Shown: positions 1-9,741, counted from the first letter of the stretch. The stretch: DNA of 64,000 bases from Pseudomonas sp. A34-9 (GCF_029543085.1 NZ_CP119967.1:2072501-2136500), one strand, 5' to 3'. Numbers and translations are program-made. The notes: generated by a model not told the origin, from the letters alone.

Positions 1-1822
1 CTTTCACCACTCCACCGATCAGCCAGACCACTTTGTTCCGGGCCTTGGCGGTGGTCAGGGCGAGGAGGGCGTCGTCGCCAATCCTGCGCGGCAGTGCCGG
101 ATCGACCAGTTCATTGCCGGGTGTGTGGGAGAGGCCGGGATCGCCCAGTTTGAGGAAAAACACTTCTTCGTGATGGGTGCGTCTGAACACCAGCGTGGGC
201 ATGTTATGTTCGTGGGTCAGCGGAAAGACGTCGTAGCCACTGCGAACGAGCAATGCCCCGACGAGGCGTCTGAGATTCAGATCCGTCGGCGCAGCCAGAT
301 AGTGATGCCATTCCAGTGGAAAACGCTTCGGATCGAAGGTGAGTCGCTGCAAATCTCCGTCGAGCTGTGCGCTCCACGGGAAGAGTCTTTTTCCTCCGAC
401 ATCAATGGGTGTCGTTATCGGAAGCATATTCATCGGGTCGGCATAGGCCGGTGTCGTGGGGAAAGGCTTCTGGTTCCACTGATGCAAAACGGCCTGAATG
501 TTTACCAGTCCGGTGCCGGTGATGGTGGTCGAGTTGTCCGCGAGTTCGAACAGTTTTCGGGCAACGGCCCGCGAAGTGAGGTCAGAGAAGGCAGGGAAGG
601 TATCAGTGACAGACTGCGAGAGGGGCTTTTCAAAGAACCGTTTACCGGGATGTACTTCCCCCGGCTCGGTACCGATACGAAACGTTGCCACGGGCTGAAG
701 TTCGGGGGTTGTTTGCAGCATGTGCTCAAAGGCGTCGAAGCGTGCTGGCACAAATTCCGGGTGCTGCAGGAAATAGACTTGGGGCAGGCGGTGAGGTGCC
801 GATCCGATGGGCACGATTGGATAATGGAGCCAGCCCAGCAGGACGGAGTCTCCCGATGGCGGCGGGTTCAGATGCCCCCAGGGCAGCCAGAAATAGGGTG
901 TCCGCGTTACTGAGGCAGCGCTGTCAGGTGTCAACGTTAACCTTGCCTCGGGCGCATCAAGCCGTGGGCGTTTGCTTGGGCCGGGTGTCGGGTCGTCGGG
1001 TGCGGCGTGCAGGTGAGGACGTTCTGGCGGGGGGCTTTCTTGAAGGCTCGTGTCCTGCACTTTGCGGCGCCAGACCTTGGTTCCCGGAATGTTTTCGACC
1101 TCCATGCCATTGGGGGAGCTGTCGCCGGCCGACGTCTCACGATAGACCCCCTTATGTTTGCCAATCATGACAGTTCCTTCTGCCATATCGACGTAGGTTT
1201 TTTTGTGTTTGTCGTAACGGATTCCATCCGCGGACAGTTCGGCTCTGGTCAGTGAGCCTGCCTGTTCTGGCGACAAGTAAGCGGGCGGTTGCGGCGCTAT
1301 ATCAACAGGAAGCGAGGCCTCTGTCGATTGCCAGCCAGGTCGCTCGATGCGCCAACTGGCTTGACCTTGAATTTTCGCCAGAACCGGGCCGGGAACACCG
1401 GGCGCAAAGGACAGTGGAACGAAGTAATTCCCCTGCGGATTTTGCTCGACAACGAATCGGCCTTCAGTGCCGATCTGGGCGTAGGTGCGCAGATCGGGAC
1501 CAGTGAACAGTCCCGTGTTGTCTCCGATGGGAATTAACTCGTTGAAGCGGCTCTGAGGCCACGCAATCTCACTGCGCGCGGGAGTGTAAGTATCGAAAAC
1601 ATCGCTCGGCATTCGCGACACTGTGACGCTGGGCGCACGTGGGACAGAGCCTTGCGAGACATCTGTTGCGAGCAAGCCGGACAGCATGTCGACACCGTGC
1701 ACGGGCAGGTCAGGTAAATGGCCCGTACCGCGGTGGCCTAGCAACGCTCTCCCGGTTCTGGTGGTTGTCGTCGATGTATCGGGTGCATGAGTTACAGCAA
1801 CTATTTTGGGTGGTTTGGCCAT
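1..1822 (-). CDS. Toxin-like hypothetical protein, 3' end beyond window (at least 607 aa)
   Basis: The frame is open from an ATG at 1822 to the left edge, so the protein is cut by the window and its C-terminus is unseen. The start has an AAGGAG ribosome site about 10 bases upstream. The protein begins MAKPPKIVAVTHAP, with no signal peptide. A Thr/Pro/Arg-rich, probably disordered stretch around residues 255-300 (PPPERPHLHAAPDDPTPGPS) separates two folded-looking parts. The N-terminal part has repeated Tyr/Trp/Gly-rich segments (YAQIGTEGRFVVEQNP, DKHKKTYVDMAEG) that remind me of large Pseudomonas effector or dermonecrotic-type proteins, but I cannot assign a family. It lies 152 bases downstream of the pore-forming-like gene on the same strand, so co-expression is plausible. 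Function unknown. Confidence 0.75.
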   Translation of the reverse strand, partial: MAKPPKIVAVTHAPDTSTTTTRTGRALLGHRGTGHLPDLPVHGVDMLSGLLATDVSQGSVPRAPSVTVSRMPSDVFDTYTPARSEIAWPQSRFNELIPIGDNTGLFTGPDLRTYAQIGTEGRFVVEQNPQGNYFVPLSFAPGVPGPVLAKIQGQASWRIERPGWQSTEASLPVDIAPQPPAYLSPEQAGSLTRAELSADGIRYDKHKKTYVDMAEGTVMIGKHKGVYRETSAGDSSPNGMEVENIPGTKVWRRKVQDTSLQESPPPERPHLHAAPDDPTPGPSKRPRLDAPEARLTLTPDSAASVTRTPYFWLPWGHLNPPPSGDSVLLGWLHYPIVPIGSAPHRLPQVYFLQHPEFVPARFDAFEHMLQTTPELQPVATFRIGTEPGEVHPGKRFFEKPLSQSVTDTFPAFSDLTSRAVARKLFELADNSTTITGTGLVNIQAVLHQWNQKPFPTTPAYADPMNMLPITTPIDVGGKRLFPWSAQLDGDLQRLTFDPKRFPLEWHHYLAAPTDLNLRRLVGALLVRSGYDVFPLTHEHNMPTLVFRRTHHEEVFFLKLGDPGLSHTPGNELVDPALPRRIGDDALLALTTAKARNKVVWLIGGVVK

Positions 1823-1974
1823 ACAGGATGACTCCTTCAGGTGAGCTTGTTTAAAAACGGAACAGGCCGTTTTTTGGTGTTTTTCAGGCGTGCTCGACCG
1901 CGGCTCAGAAAAATCTGGCGGGCATGCAAGAAATGGTTGGATTGGACTTCGGTATTCGCGTGTAACGGCGCGAA

Positions 1975-4900
1975 CTAATGGAGCTGACTTGAGGTGGACG
2001 CAAGCGGTACTTGATGAGCGCAGCGGTTCAAGACTCTCAGTTGGGTAACATCGATAACTTCGCTGTCCAGCAGCCAGCGACGGGTCATGAAGCTATACCT
2101 GAGTATTCCGGCACGGTGTTCGATCAGGGCGATATTCCTGACCTTGACGTCTTTGTCGGCCAGCTCGGCAAATGCCTCGGGCAACGCCTGCGCCTGAGGA
2201 GCCGGCGGGTCGAAAAACCTCGCATCGAGGCCGTCGAAATAGATTCTGTCGACGGAGAGGTTGACAGTTTGGACAACGCCTTTCGCGGTGATGACGCGCA
2301 CCCGGTCGATAAGGTCGCCACTGTCGTATTTCGGCAGATGAATCGTGCACGTTCCAATCTGCAGTTGATTTTTTTCCAGTCCGATTTCGACATCGCCCAG
2401 TGCGCTGGCGTCGAATTCCCAGGTGGATGAATAGCGCAATCCGTGGCTGGTGTCGGCCATGGCGCCCGGTGTTGCGATCCTGATTGTCATGTCCGCCGCG
2501 AGATGGATCAGGTACGTAGCACCTTGCCCGAGCAGATTTTCCATGGCGGTTTGCTCGGGGTAGGAGGACAGCAGAGCGCATGCCGGGGCAGCGCCCAGTT
2601 GATAGGCTTCGTTCTCGGCAAGTTCAAACAGGTAAAGCCCGCTGCGGTATTCCCATGGAAGGGACATGCGGGTTTTCCACGTTGTGAAAGCGTACATCTG
2701 ATAGCTCGCAGCTACAGGTGGCGTGTCGATTTCGGATGTGAGACGGGCATTGAAGGCGACGCCATCGCTGAATATCAGCACGTACTTGTGCTTGGGATAC
2801 GCCGCCATGGTTCTGAGGATTTTCACGCTGTTCATCGGGTCGTTTGCGCCCCGTGCCTGGGCAAAGAGTTTGAAGGTCAGCGTCTTTTTCCCAAAGTGGT
2901 AGGTCAGATCACATCCGATCAACAGGTCATGGTTTTTGTCCGATATTCTTGCCAGAAAACGGGCTTCGGATCGGGTCAGTTCATCGCTGGTGTAATCCAG
3001 ATAAATCCGCGTGACCGCATCGCGGTGCTCTGCTGCATGGATTCTGCTGTGTTGCAGTGTTCTGGGCAGGTAATAACTGGCGTCATGGTTGTGCGCGATA
3101 GTGAAATCGGAGGCGTAGAGAATGATCGGTCTTTGCGTTTGGCCTTGTCGGGTGATGACCACCTCGACATCGACGGCTCTTGGGCTGTTGAGGCATTCAG
3201 GAAGCTCGGGCGCCAGGTAAAAGCCATCGCTGGTCATGAATTCGAGCTTGTTGTTCTTCAGCCGGTATTCATCCCCGACCTGTTGGTAGACGTCCTGGAT
3301 GACAACCACACTTTTGGGGCTGTCGTGAAATTCGAACGTCGACGTGATGATCAGCGCGCACTTCTCGATGATCCAGCTTTCAATCAGATCCATCCGCCAA
3401 TTCAAGACGATGACGCTTGGCTCTTTCCCGTCTTCGATAATGGAAATGCGGCCCGCCTCATGGGCCACGAAATACTCGTCCGCTCCGGCCTCACCTGATG
3501 CGCTCGCACCGCGGTGAAGCAAATGAAGCTGGTCGTCTCCGGCGCCTGCCTTGAGGGTGTCGAAGCCGCGGGATTTTATGATGTTGCGTTGGGCGGTGCC
3601 GGTGACTGTGCTGGCCGCTTGCGCTACGGTTTCAACATTCTCGATGCCTTCGATCAGGCTGCGGAACGTATAGGTTTTTCCATCTTCGGCCGATGAGTCG
3701 GGAGTCACGAGGTGGAGCGTGCCCGCCGGCAAGTCGATGTCGTAGCCGGGTGGGTTGGCGGCGCGCAAGTTGTAAAGTCCACCCAGGGACAACGTGTCGT
3801 TGCCCGCACCGCCCTTCAACTTTGAATAGTCAGCCACTCGGGAGGGATCCTTGAGCAAGTCTGCAGCTCCTTCGAAGACGAAGCGGTCGTCCTTTTCCCC
3901 CCCTGTCAGGTCTTTTCTTCCCGTCTTGTAGAGGAACGCGTTCGGCTGTTTCTCGACCCCTTTGATCGAGTCATTACCGTCGCCCAGTAACCACAAGACC
4001 CCTTTGTGCGCTGCCGTCGTTCCCAATTGCGCGCCTGGCGTGGCGTCGGTCACCCCGGCGCGGGCGTCAATGGTGTCGTCTGCGCCGGTAATCCGGGGCA
4101 GCTTGAGGTTTTCCCATCGGTATTGTCTGGTCCACCAGTTCCGTGTCCATTTGCGCGTCGGTTCGAGATGGACCTCAAAGGATCCATGAACGATGGCTTG
4201 CGTGGTGTCCTTCAACGCGCCATCCAGCCAGCGTTTGGCGTTTTCCTTCAATTGTCTTGAGTATTCGATCCGGGCTTTGGCAACCGTGTAGCGATCCATT
4301 ACTTCATCGTCAGGGTCCATGAAACAGAACGCAAACCAGCCTGTGCGCCATCGCTCATGAGTGGTGAGTTCGATGTAGTCGTCAATATCGTCCACCATTC
4401 TTACAGCGGCATAAACTTGCGCCCCGAGGGCCAGCATCGCTCCGGCTGCGAGTCCGACCGGTCCGGCGAAGGAGAAGCCAGCCATGGCGGCTGCGCCGAG
4501 CAGGACCGTCATGGCGGCACCTGTAAGGCTCAAGCCAGCGCTGACGTAATGATCCATGGCCACTTTGCCGGTTGCATTTTCAGCGTCAGTCAACGATTTG
4601 ACCGCAGCGTATAGATCGAAAGGCAACGTCAGTGCGCCCCCGATCAAGCCGCCGGAACGACCGAGCCTGACCGCGAATCGGGTCTTGGCGAAATCCTGAT
4701 AGGCAAGGTGGCTGACCCTGATCATTTGCGTAGCGATGCGCGTCACGGCAATGTCGACGGCGATGGAAGCAAATTCTGCAGCGATGCTTGCGCCATTGAA
4801 TACGGCTAGGGTGGTGTCGTCGTTTTTGACGGCGTCGACCACTCCGCGCAGGCCCATGAATATTCCGAAACCCTGAATCCCGACACTGGAGCCGAGCATC

Positions 4901-5478
4901 CAATGGCTCTTGACGGCCACCCAGAGCAGGTTGTTTTTCGGCAGGGAGGCGTGACGTAAATCGAGCTTCTGCGCCGAGTCCAAAAGTTTCGCCAGTTTGG
5001 CGTGATACACGCCTTGTGCTGCATCGCCTGCGAAATGTTTGCCAAGCACGGGGGGAGCGTCCAATGGACGTCGGCTGGCGATTTCGAACAGCAGCGACGA
5101 CAGCAGATAACCTTGCGTGACCGTTGCCGATTTCATCCAGGTTTCGATGGGGAACGAGCTGAACTGTAACGAGTGGAGGAAGGATCGCCTGGGTATTCGA
5201 AAGAAGGTGTTCTGACGATTCAGGCGTTTGCCGGCAATGCTTGCGCCCAAGGTGTCAAGGGCTACGCGGGTGATCGAAACGGAGCCAATTTGCAGTGGCC
5301 CAAACAGCGCATCGACGTTTTTCAGCCTTCGCGTCCTGCGCCGGCTCTTGCGCTCTGTCTCGGCAGCGGCGTTGGCAAAATCGAGGGTCGAGGCCGTGTA
5401 AGCATTGGCCTGCAAGCCTATGTCGGTGATGACGACGGGATCATGTCGCGGGAAATAACCCGGACCAAAAGTGGCCAT
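1975..5478 (-). CDS. Large TcdA/TcdB pore-forming-like protein with RTX-like repeats
   Basis: 1167 aa, with an ATG preceded by AAGGA. Residues about 205-375 are unusually hydrophobic (GLSLTGAAMTVLLGAAAMAG, VGLAAGAMLALGAQVYA). They run into DDIDDYIELTTHERWRTGW and an Asp-rich DPDDEVMDRY segment, the pattern of the pore-forming/translocation region of TcdA/TcdB-like toxins and of the Mcf/FitD insect toxins. Residues about 498-660 carry degenerate RTX-like Ca-binding repeats (GDGNDS, GGEKDDRF, GGAGNDTLSL, GAGDDQLHLL, GEAGADEYFV). The C-terminal 500 residues look beta-rich and are not recognised. There is no signal peptide and no adjacent type I secretion gene. It is far shorter than the roughly 3000-residue Mcf/FitD toxins, so it is either a separate subunit or a remnant. 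Family assignment is by motif only. Confidence 0.7.
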   Translation of the reverse strand: MATFGPGYFPRHDPVVITDIGLQANAYTASTLDFANAAAETERKSRRRTRRLKNVDALFGPLQIGSVSITRVALDTLGASIAGKRLNRQNTFFRIPRRSFLHSLQFSSFPIETWMKSATVTQGYLLSSLLFEIASRRPLDAPPVLGKHFAGDAAQGVYHAKLAKLLDSAQKLDLRHASLPKNNLLWVAVKSHWMLGSSVGIQGFGIFMGLRGVVDAVKNDDTTLAVFNGASIAAEFASIAVDIAVTRIATQMIRVSHLAYQDFAKTRFAVRLGRSGGLIGGALTLPFDLYAAVKSLTDAENATGKVAMDHYVSAGLSLTGAAMTVLLGAAAMAGFSFAGPVGLAAGAMLALGAQVYAAVRMVDDIDDYIELTTHERWRTGWFAFCFMDPDDEVMDRYTVAKARIEYSRQLKENAKRWLDGALKDTTQAIVHGSFEVHLEPTRKWTRNWWTRQYRWENLKLPRITGADDTIDARAGVTDATPGAQLGTTAAHKGVLWLLGDGNDSIKGVEKQPNAFLYKTGRKDLTGGEKDDRFVFEGAADLLKDPSRVADYSKLKGGAGNDTLSLGGLYNLRAANPPGYDIDLPAGTLHLVTPDSSAEDGKTYTFRSLIEGIENVETVAQAASTVTGTAQRNIIKSRGFDTLKAGAGDDQLHLLHRGASASGEAGADEYFVAHEAGRISIIEDGKEPSVIVLNWRMDLIESWIIEKCALIITSTFEFHDSPKSVVVIQDVYQQVGDEYRLKNNKLEFMTSDGFYLAPELPECLNSPRAVDVEVVITRQGQTQRPIILYASDFTIAHNHDASYYLPRTLQHSRIHAAEHRDAVTRIYLDYTSDELTRSEARFLARISDKNHDLLIGCDLTYHFGKKTLTFKLFAQARGANDPMNSVKILRTMAAYPKHKYVLIFSDGVAFNARLTSEIDTPPVAASYQMYAFTTWKTRMSLPWEYRSGLYLFELAENEAYQLGAAPACALLSSYPEQTAMENLLGQGATYLIHLAADMTIRIATPGAMADTSHGLRYSSTWEFDASALGDVEIGLEKNQLQIGTCTIHLPKYDSGDLIDRVRVITAKGVVQTVNLSVDRIYFDGLDARFFDPPAPQAQALPEAFAELADKDVKVRNIALIEHRAGILRYSFMTRRWLLDSEVIDVTQLRVLNRCAHQVPLASTSSQLH

Positions 5479-5605
5479 TTGAACATCCTTGTTCTGCCAG
5501 ATTATGGGGCGAATAACGTCGTTATCTTAGGTTTGGCTTCCAGGCGATGTACATCGGTGGGTTGTTGCGGTGTATGTCGCCCGTCCCGCTCTTTGGGCCA
5601 AGCGA

Positions 5606-6235
5606 TCAGTGGCTGCTGAGCAAAGAGGCAGCGCCTGCACCGCCAAACAGACCGGCACTGATCCGGTTGAACCAGCTCTGGCCTTTACCGCTGCGCAGAT
5701 AACGCGCCGCTCCGTGGGCGCCAAGTCCATAGGCCAGCTTGCACAGCAGATCCAGCATCGTCCAGGTCGCGATCATCACCAGCAACTGCGGCAGGAACGG
5801 TTGTTGCGCGCTGAGAAACTGCGGCAGAAATGCCGCGAAGAACAGGATGTCTTTCGGATTGCTGGCGCCCAGCACAAAGGCGCGGCCAAACAGCGCCCGA
5901 AAACGTGGCGCGGGCGCCGCTTGCGGTACTTCGGCGCCGGTTGCTGGCTGGCGCGATTGCTGCCAGCTCTGCCAGGCGAGGTAGAACAGGTACAGTGCGC
6001 CGACGATCTTCAGGGCACTGAAGAGTTTTTCCGAAGCCAGCAGCAGGGCGCCCAGACCCAGGGCCGATGCACTGAGCAAGCAGATCGAGGCAATCACGCC
6101 GCCGAGAAACGCCGGGTAAGAGCGGCGCAAACCGTAATTCAGGCTGTTGCTGATCATCAACAGCGACAGTGGTCCCGGAATGAGGATCACCACCAATGCC
6201 GCGCCGCTGAACAGCAGCCAGGTTTCCAGACTCAT
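5606..6235 (-). CDS. LysE/RhtB family amino-acid exporter
   Basis: 209 aa when started at the ATG at 6235, which has AAGGAG 7 bases upstream; the GTG one codon earlier is too close to the ribosome site. The N-terminus WLLFSGAALVVILIPGPLSLLMI is the typical first membrane helix of LysE/RhtB exporters, which expel amino acids or their derivatives across the inner membrane. A later segment (LYLFYLAWQSW) and four further hydrophobic helices give the usual six-helix topology, and the length is normal for the family. The substrate cannot be read from the sequence. It stands alone between the toxin-like gene and the NCS2 permease. Confidence 0.9.
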   Translation of the reverse strand: MSLETWLLFSGAALVVILIPGPLSLLMISNSLNYGLRRSYPAFLGGVIASICLLSASALGLGALLLASEKLFSALKIVGALYLFYLAWQSWQQSRQPATGAEVPQAAPAPRFRALFGRAFVLGASNPKDILFFAAFLPQFLSAQQPFLPQLLVMIATWTMLDLLCKLAYGLGAHGAARYLRSGKGQSWFNRISAGLFGGAGAASLLSSH

Positions 6236-6325
6236 CACTTTGCTCCTTTTTTATTGGTATCGAGAATGTGCAAAAGCCCCACCCGCAAGGGGTGAGGCTG
6301 TGTTGAAGCTTGAACCGCGTAGCGC

Positions 6326-7675
6326 TTACAAGAAGATGAACTTGGCGATGAAGATCGCGCAGAGCACCCACAGGCTGACGGAAATTTCCTTGTACTTGCC
6401 GGTACCGGCCTTCAGTGCCACGTAGGTGATGAAGCCCAGCGCGATACCGTCGGCCACCGAAAAGGTCTGCGGCATCATGATCGCGGTGACGATCGCCGGG
6501 ATGGCGTCAGTGGCTTCGTCCCATTCGATGTGGGCCATGCCGCCCATCATCAGCATCGCCACGTAGATCAATGCACCGGCGGTGGCGTAAGCGGGAATCA
6601 TGCCGGCCAGCGGTGCGAAGAACATCGCCGCTATAAATAGCACACCTACGGTGACTGCGGTAAGACCAGTCCGACCACCAGCGGCCACGCCGGCAGCACT
6701 TTCTACATAGCTTGTTACCGGAGGGACACCGACCACGGCGCCGAAGACGCTGGAGGCACTGTCGGCTTTCATGGCGCGAGAGAGGTTTTCGATGCGCCCG
6801 TCAGCGTTCACCAGATTGGCCCGCTGGGCAACGCCCATCAGGGTGCCGGCGGTGTCGAACATGTGCACAAAGAGGAAGGCCAGCACCACGCTGATCATGC
6901 TGACGTTGAACACGCCGGCGACGTTCATGGCCATGAACGTTGGCGCCAGGCTCGGCGGGGTCGACATGATTCCTTCGTAATGCACGATGCCCAGGCCCCA
7001 ACCGGCCAGGGTCACGGTGATGATGCTGATGAGGATCGCGCCGAAGACTTTGTGATAGCTGAGGATCGCAATCATCAGAAAGCAGATGGCCGCGAGCAGT
7101 GGGCCAGGTTCGCGCAGGGAGCCGAGTTTGATCAGAGTGGCCGGGCTATCGACGACGATGCCAGCGGTTTTCAAGCCGATCAGTCCGAGGAACAGACCAA
7201 CGCCGGCGCCCATGGCAAAGCGCAGACTGACCGGAATACTGTTGAGCAACCACTCACGAATCCGCGAAAAGGTCAGGATCATGAACAGTACACCGGAGAC
7301 AAACACCGCACCGAGCGCGGTCTCCCAGTTGTAGCCCATGGTGCCGACCACGGTGTAGGTGAAGAAGGCGTTGAGGCCCATGCCCGGTGCCAGACCGACC
7401 GGCCAGTTGGCGTACAGGCCCATCAACAGGCAGCCCAGCGCAGCGGCGATACAAGTGGCGACGAACGCCGCACCGTGATCAATCCCGGCATCGGCCATGA
7501 TGTTCGGATTGACGAAGATGATGTAAGCCATGGTAATGAAGGTTGTCAGACCGGCAATCAGCTCGGTCTTCACCGTGGTGCCATGCAAGCTGAGTTTAAA
7601 CAGACGTTCCAGCAAGCCACTGCGTAATGGCGGCGAGAGGTCCAGCGTCGATGCTTCGGATTTGCGGCTTTCCAC
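6326..7675 (-). CDS. NCS2 family purine (guanine/hypoxanthine-type) permease
   Basis: 449 aa with 12-14 hydrophobic segments. LTTFITMAYIIFVNPNIM near residue 45 and GLAPGMGLNAFFTY near residue 115 are the hallmark first and third helix motifs of the AzgA/GhxP branch of nucleobase:cation symporters, which import hypoxanthine, guanine or adenine with protons. The start is GTG at 7675, with GAGGAG 8 bases upstream. It is monocistronic. The 291-base upstream gap carries the promoter and a REP pair; I see no purine riboswitch fold there. Exact purine specificity is not determinable. Confidence 0.92.
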   Translation of the reverse strand: MESRKSEASTLDLSPPLRSGLLERLFKLSLHGTTVKTELIAGLTTFITMAYIIFVNPNIMADAGIDHGAAFVATCIAAALGCLLMGLYANWPVGLAPGMGLNAFFTYTVVGTMGYNWETALGAVFVSGVLFMILTFSRIREWLLNSIPVSLRFAMGAGVGLFLGLIGLKTAGIVVDSPATLIKLGSLREPGPLLAAICFLMIAILSYHKVFGAILISIITVTLAGWGLGIVHYEGIMSTPPSLAPTFMAMNVAGVFNVSMISVVLAFLFVHMFDTAGTLMGVAQRANLVNADGRIENLSRAMKADSASSVFGAVVGVPPVTSYVESAAGVAAGGRTGLTAVTVGVLFIAAMFFAPLAGMIPAYATAGALIYVAMLMMGGMAHIEWDEATDAIPAIVTAIMMPQTFSVADGIALGFITYVALKAGTGKYKEISVSLWVLCAIFIAKFIFL

Positions 7676-7966
7676 AGCGAGTACTCCTCAAGAGTTTTAT
7701 TGTTATTTCCAGGGCCGGACCCATGAGGGGTGGCAGCGGCCCTTTGAGGCATACGCGAATTTGTTGACCATGCGGTCAGGAACTCGCACGCTGTGGATTA
7801 TGCTTTTGTGTACAAATAAAGCAAATATTGTTTTTGGTTTTGTTTACGAAAGTTCCGTCGATCGCGATATATCGCTTCTGGCGGCCCCTTCGCCAGCAAG
7901 CTCGCTGCCACATTCGAAATGCGTTCCCCTGTGGGAGCGAGCTTGCTCGCGAAGAGGCAGTCCCAT
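7676..7966. other. Intergenic region between NCS2 permease and MarR gene
   Basis: The stretch holds the presumed promoter of the permease (AT-rich around 7800-7850, including a GTGTAC element) and a REP pair at 7889-7953 that lies downstream of the MarR-family gene. No additional open frame with a ribosome site was found. Confidence 0.5.
7889..7953. repeat. REP pair, GCGAGCTTGCTCGC family
   Basis: Two inverted copies (7889-7911 and 7931-7953) of a short palindromic sequence, TTCGCCAGCAAGCTCGCTGCCAC and its degenerate complement, separated by about 20 bases. This is the second REP family of the window; other copies lie at 57143-57237 and, in variant form, at 60033-60132. Confidence 0.8.
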
Positions 7967-8413
7967 TCAATCGAGAGCCGTCTGACTTTTGCCCAGCGCC
8001 ATATTCACCGCCAACCATCCGTTCACTGCCGCTTCCCCAGCCTCGGCAAACACCCGCTCCAGCAATTTCACCTGCTCGCGCCGCAACGCCTGCTCGAACT
8101 TCGCGCCTTCCGCCGTCAACTCCAGCAGGCGTTTACGCTTGTCAGCTTCCGAGGCGACGCTGTCGACCAGATGCATTTCCTGCAACTGCCGCAACGGCAT
8201 GTTCAATGCCTGCTTGCTCACCCCGAGCAACCCCAGCAGTTCCTTCACGCTCAAATTCGGATAACGCGCGATGAAAAACACAATGCGCTGGTGCACCCGC
8301 GACAGGCCACGGCGCTCGAGCATTTCATCAGCTTTCGCAGTGAACGCCTGATAGCCGAAGAAAAACGCTTCCATCGCCTGTTGCTGACTGGATGGGTTTT
8401 TAAGGTCAAGCAT
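7967..8413 (-). CDS. MarR family transcriptional regulator
   Basis: 148 aa, the usual size of MarR proteins, which bind DNA as winged-helix dimers and often release it on binding a small ligand. SVKELLGLLGVSKQALNMPLRQLQEMHLV is the helix-turn-helix with recognition helix (about residues 55-85), followed by the wing DKRKRLLELTAEG. It is divergent from the aminotransferase gene with only 82 bases between the two starts, so it probably controls that gene and itself. A 6-bp inverted repeat in between (8446-8462) is a candidate operator. The ligand is unknown. Confidence 0.93.
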   Translation of the reverse strand: MLDLKNPSSQQQAMEAFFFGYQAFTAKADEMLERRGLSRVHQRIVFFIARYPNLSVKELLGLLGVSKQALNMPLRQLQEMHLVDSVASEADKRKRLLELTAEGAKFEQALRREQVKLLERVFAEAGEAAVNGWLAVNMALGKSQTALD

Positions 8414-8445
8414 ATTGACGTACTCGCTTAAGCTGTCGTAATTTC

Positions 8446-8462
8446 AGTCAATAAGTTTGACT
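8446..8462. promoter_or_regulatory. Candidate MarR operator (inverted repeat)
   Basis: AGTCAA-N5-TTGACT forms a perfect 6-bp inverted repeat between the divergent MarR and aminotransferase genes, 34 bases upstream of the aminotransferase ATG. Position and symmetry suit a MarR dimer site; binding is inferred only. Confidence 0.4.
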
Positions 8463-8495
8463 CATTTTTCGCATCCCTCGCTACCGGTGACCGCC

Positions 8496-9662
8496 ATGGC
8501 TTTTTCCAAACGTGTCTCGCGCCTTAAAAGTTCTTTGATCCGTGAAATCCTCGCCGCAGCGCAGCGCCCGGAGGTGATGTCGTTCGCCGGCGGCTTGCCG
8601 GCCGAAGCCATGTTGCCGAAAGTCGAATGGGCCGACATGCCGCTGTCACTCGGCCAATACGGCATGAGCGAAGGCGAGCCGGCGTTGCGCGAAGCGTTGG
8701 CGGCGCAGGCGAGGGCGCTGGGGCTGGAATGCGAGGCGAGCCAGGTATTGGTGGTCAGCGGTTCGCAACAAACCCTCGATCTGGCGGCCAAGCTGTACAT
8801 CGACCAGGGCACGGAAATTCTGCTGGAGGCGCCGACCTATCTCGCCGCGCTGCAAATCTTTCAGCTGTTCGGCGCCGATTGCCTGACCGTAGCGCAAGAG
8901 TCCGACGGCCCGAACCTGGCGCAGTTGCGCGAGCGCCTGGAACAACATCGCCCGGCGTTTATCTATCTGATTCCTACGTTCCAGAACCCGTCTGCCGTGC
9001 GCTACAGCGAAGAAAAGCGTGCAGCGGTCGCGGCTTTGCTCGACGAGTTCGGCGTCACGCTGATCGAAGATGAGCCTTACCGCGAGCTGACGTTCGATGG
9101 CGGCAGCGCCAAACCGATCGCCGGACGTCTGAAAAAATCCAGCTGGATCTACACCGGTACGGTTTCGAAAACATTGCTGCCGGGTCTGCGTGTCGGCTAT
9201 CTGATCGCCAGCAAGGATCTGTTTCCGCACCTGCTCAAACTCAAGCAATCGGCAGATCTGCACACCAACCGCATCGGTCAGTGGCAGGCGCTGCAATGGA
9301 TCGGCAGCGACAAGTATCAGCAGCATCTGAGCCAATTGCGCGGGTTCTACCGGCAGCGGCGCGATGCCTTCCAGACGGCGCTGGAAACGCACTTTGCTGA
9401 TCTTGCCGACTGGAACATGCCACAGGGCGGGCTGTTTTTCTGGCTGACGCTGAAGCAACCGCTGGACACGCGAACGTTGCTCAATGAAGCGTTGGCCAAT
9501 GATGTGGCGTTTATGCCAGGGGAGCCGTTTTTCCCGGAGCCGGACAATCACCACGGGCATTTGCGTTTGAATTTCAGCCACATCGACCCGGCGCGGCTGA
9601 ATGAAGGATTGAAGCGATTGGCGGCGGTGGTGCGCCAGGCGCAGATGGATAAAGCGGCCTGA
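8496..9662 (+). CDS. PLP-dependent aminotransferase (class I/II, 2-aminoadipate-aminotransferase-like)
   Basis: 388 aa. I start at the ATG at 8496 (MAFSKRVSRL), 6 bases after a GGTGA ribosome site, and not at a TTG 39 bases earlier. The fold-type I signature is present: VSGSQQTLDLAAKL near residue 90, the YLIPTFQNPS substrate loop near 165, and YTGTVSKTLLPGLRVGYL near 220 with the Schiff-base lysine in SKT. It resembles the aminotransferase domain of MocR-type regulators and LysN-like 2-aminoadipate transaminases, which move amino groups between amino and keto acids. No helix-turn-helix is fused. The divergent MarR gene is its likely regulator. Confidence 0.92.
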   Translation: MAFSKRVSRLKSSLIREILAAAQRPEVMSFAGGLPAEAMLPKVEWADMPLSLGQYGMSEGEPALREALAAQARALGLECEASQVLVVSGSQQTLDLAAKLYIDQGTEILLEAPTYLAALQIFQLFGADCLTVAQESDGPNLAQLRERLEQHRPAFIYLIPTFQNPSAVRYSEEKRAAVAALLDEFGVTLIEDEPYRELTFDGGSAKPIAGRLKKSSWIYTGTVSKTLLPGLRVGYLIASKDLFPHLLKLKQSADLHTNRIGQWQALQWIGSDKYQQHLSQLRGFYRQRRDAFQTALETHFADLADWNMPQGGLFFWLTLKQPLDTRTLLNEALANDVAFMPGEPFFPEPDNHHGHLRLNFSHIDPARLNEGLKRLAAVVRQAQMDKAA

Positions 9663-9664
9663 AA

Positions 9665-9700
9665 ACAAATAAACCGGCTCGATGGCCGGTTTATTTTTGT
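9665..9700 (+). terminator. Rho-independent terminator after aminotransferase
   Basis: Hairpin ACAAATAAACCGGC / GCCGGTTTATTTTTGT begins 2 bases past the stop codon, with a T-rich tail. Confidence 0.9.
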
Positions 9701-9741
9701 CTGAGATTTTGAGTGCCTGTAATGGCCCTATCGCAAAATCA

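Noticed and set aside
125..913. 262-codon plus-strand frame at the left edge
   Set aside because: The minus strand is open from 1822 to the edge with a good start; this plus frame is its shadow.
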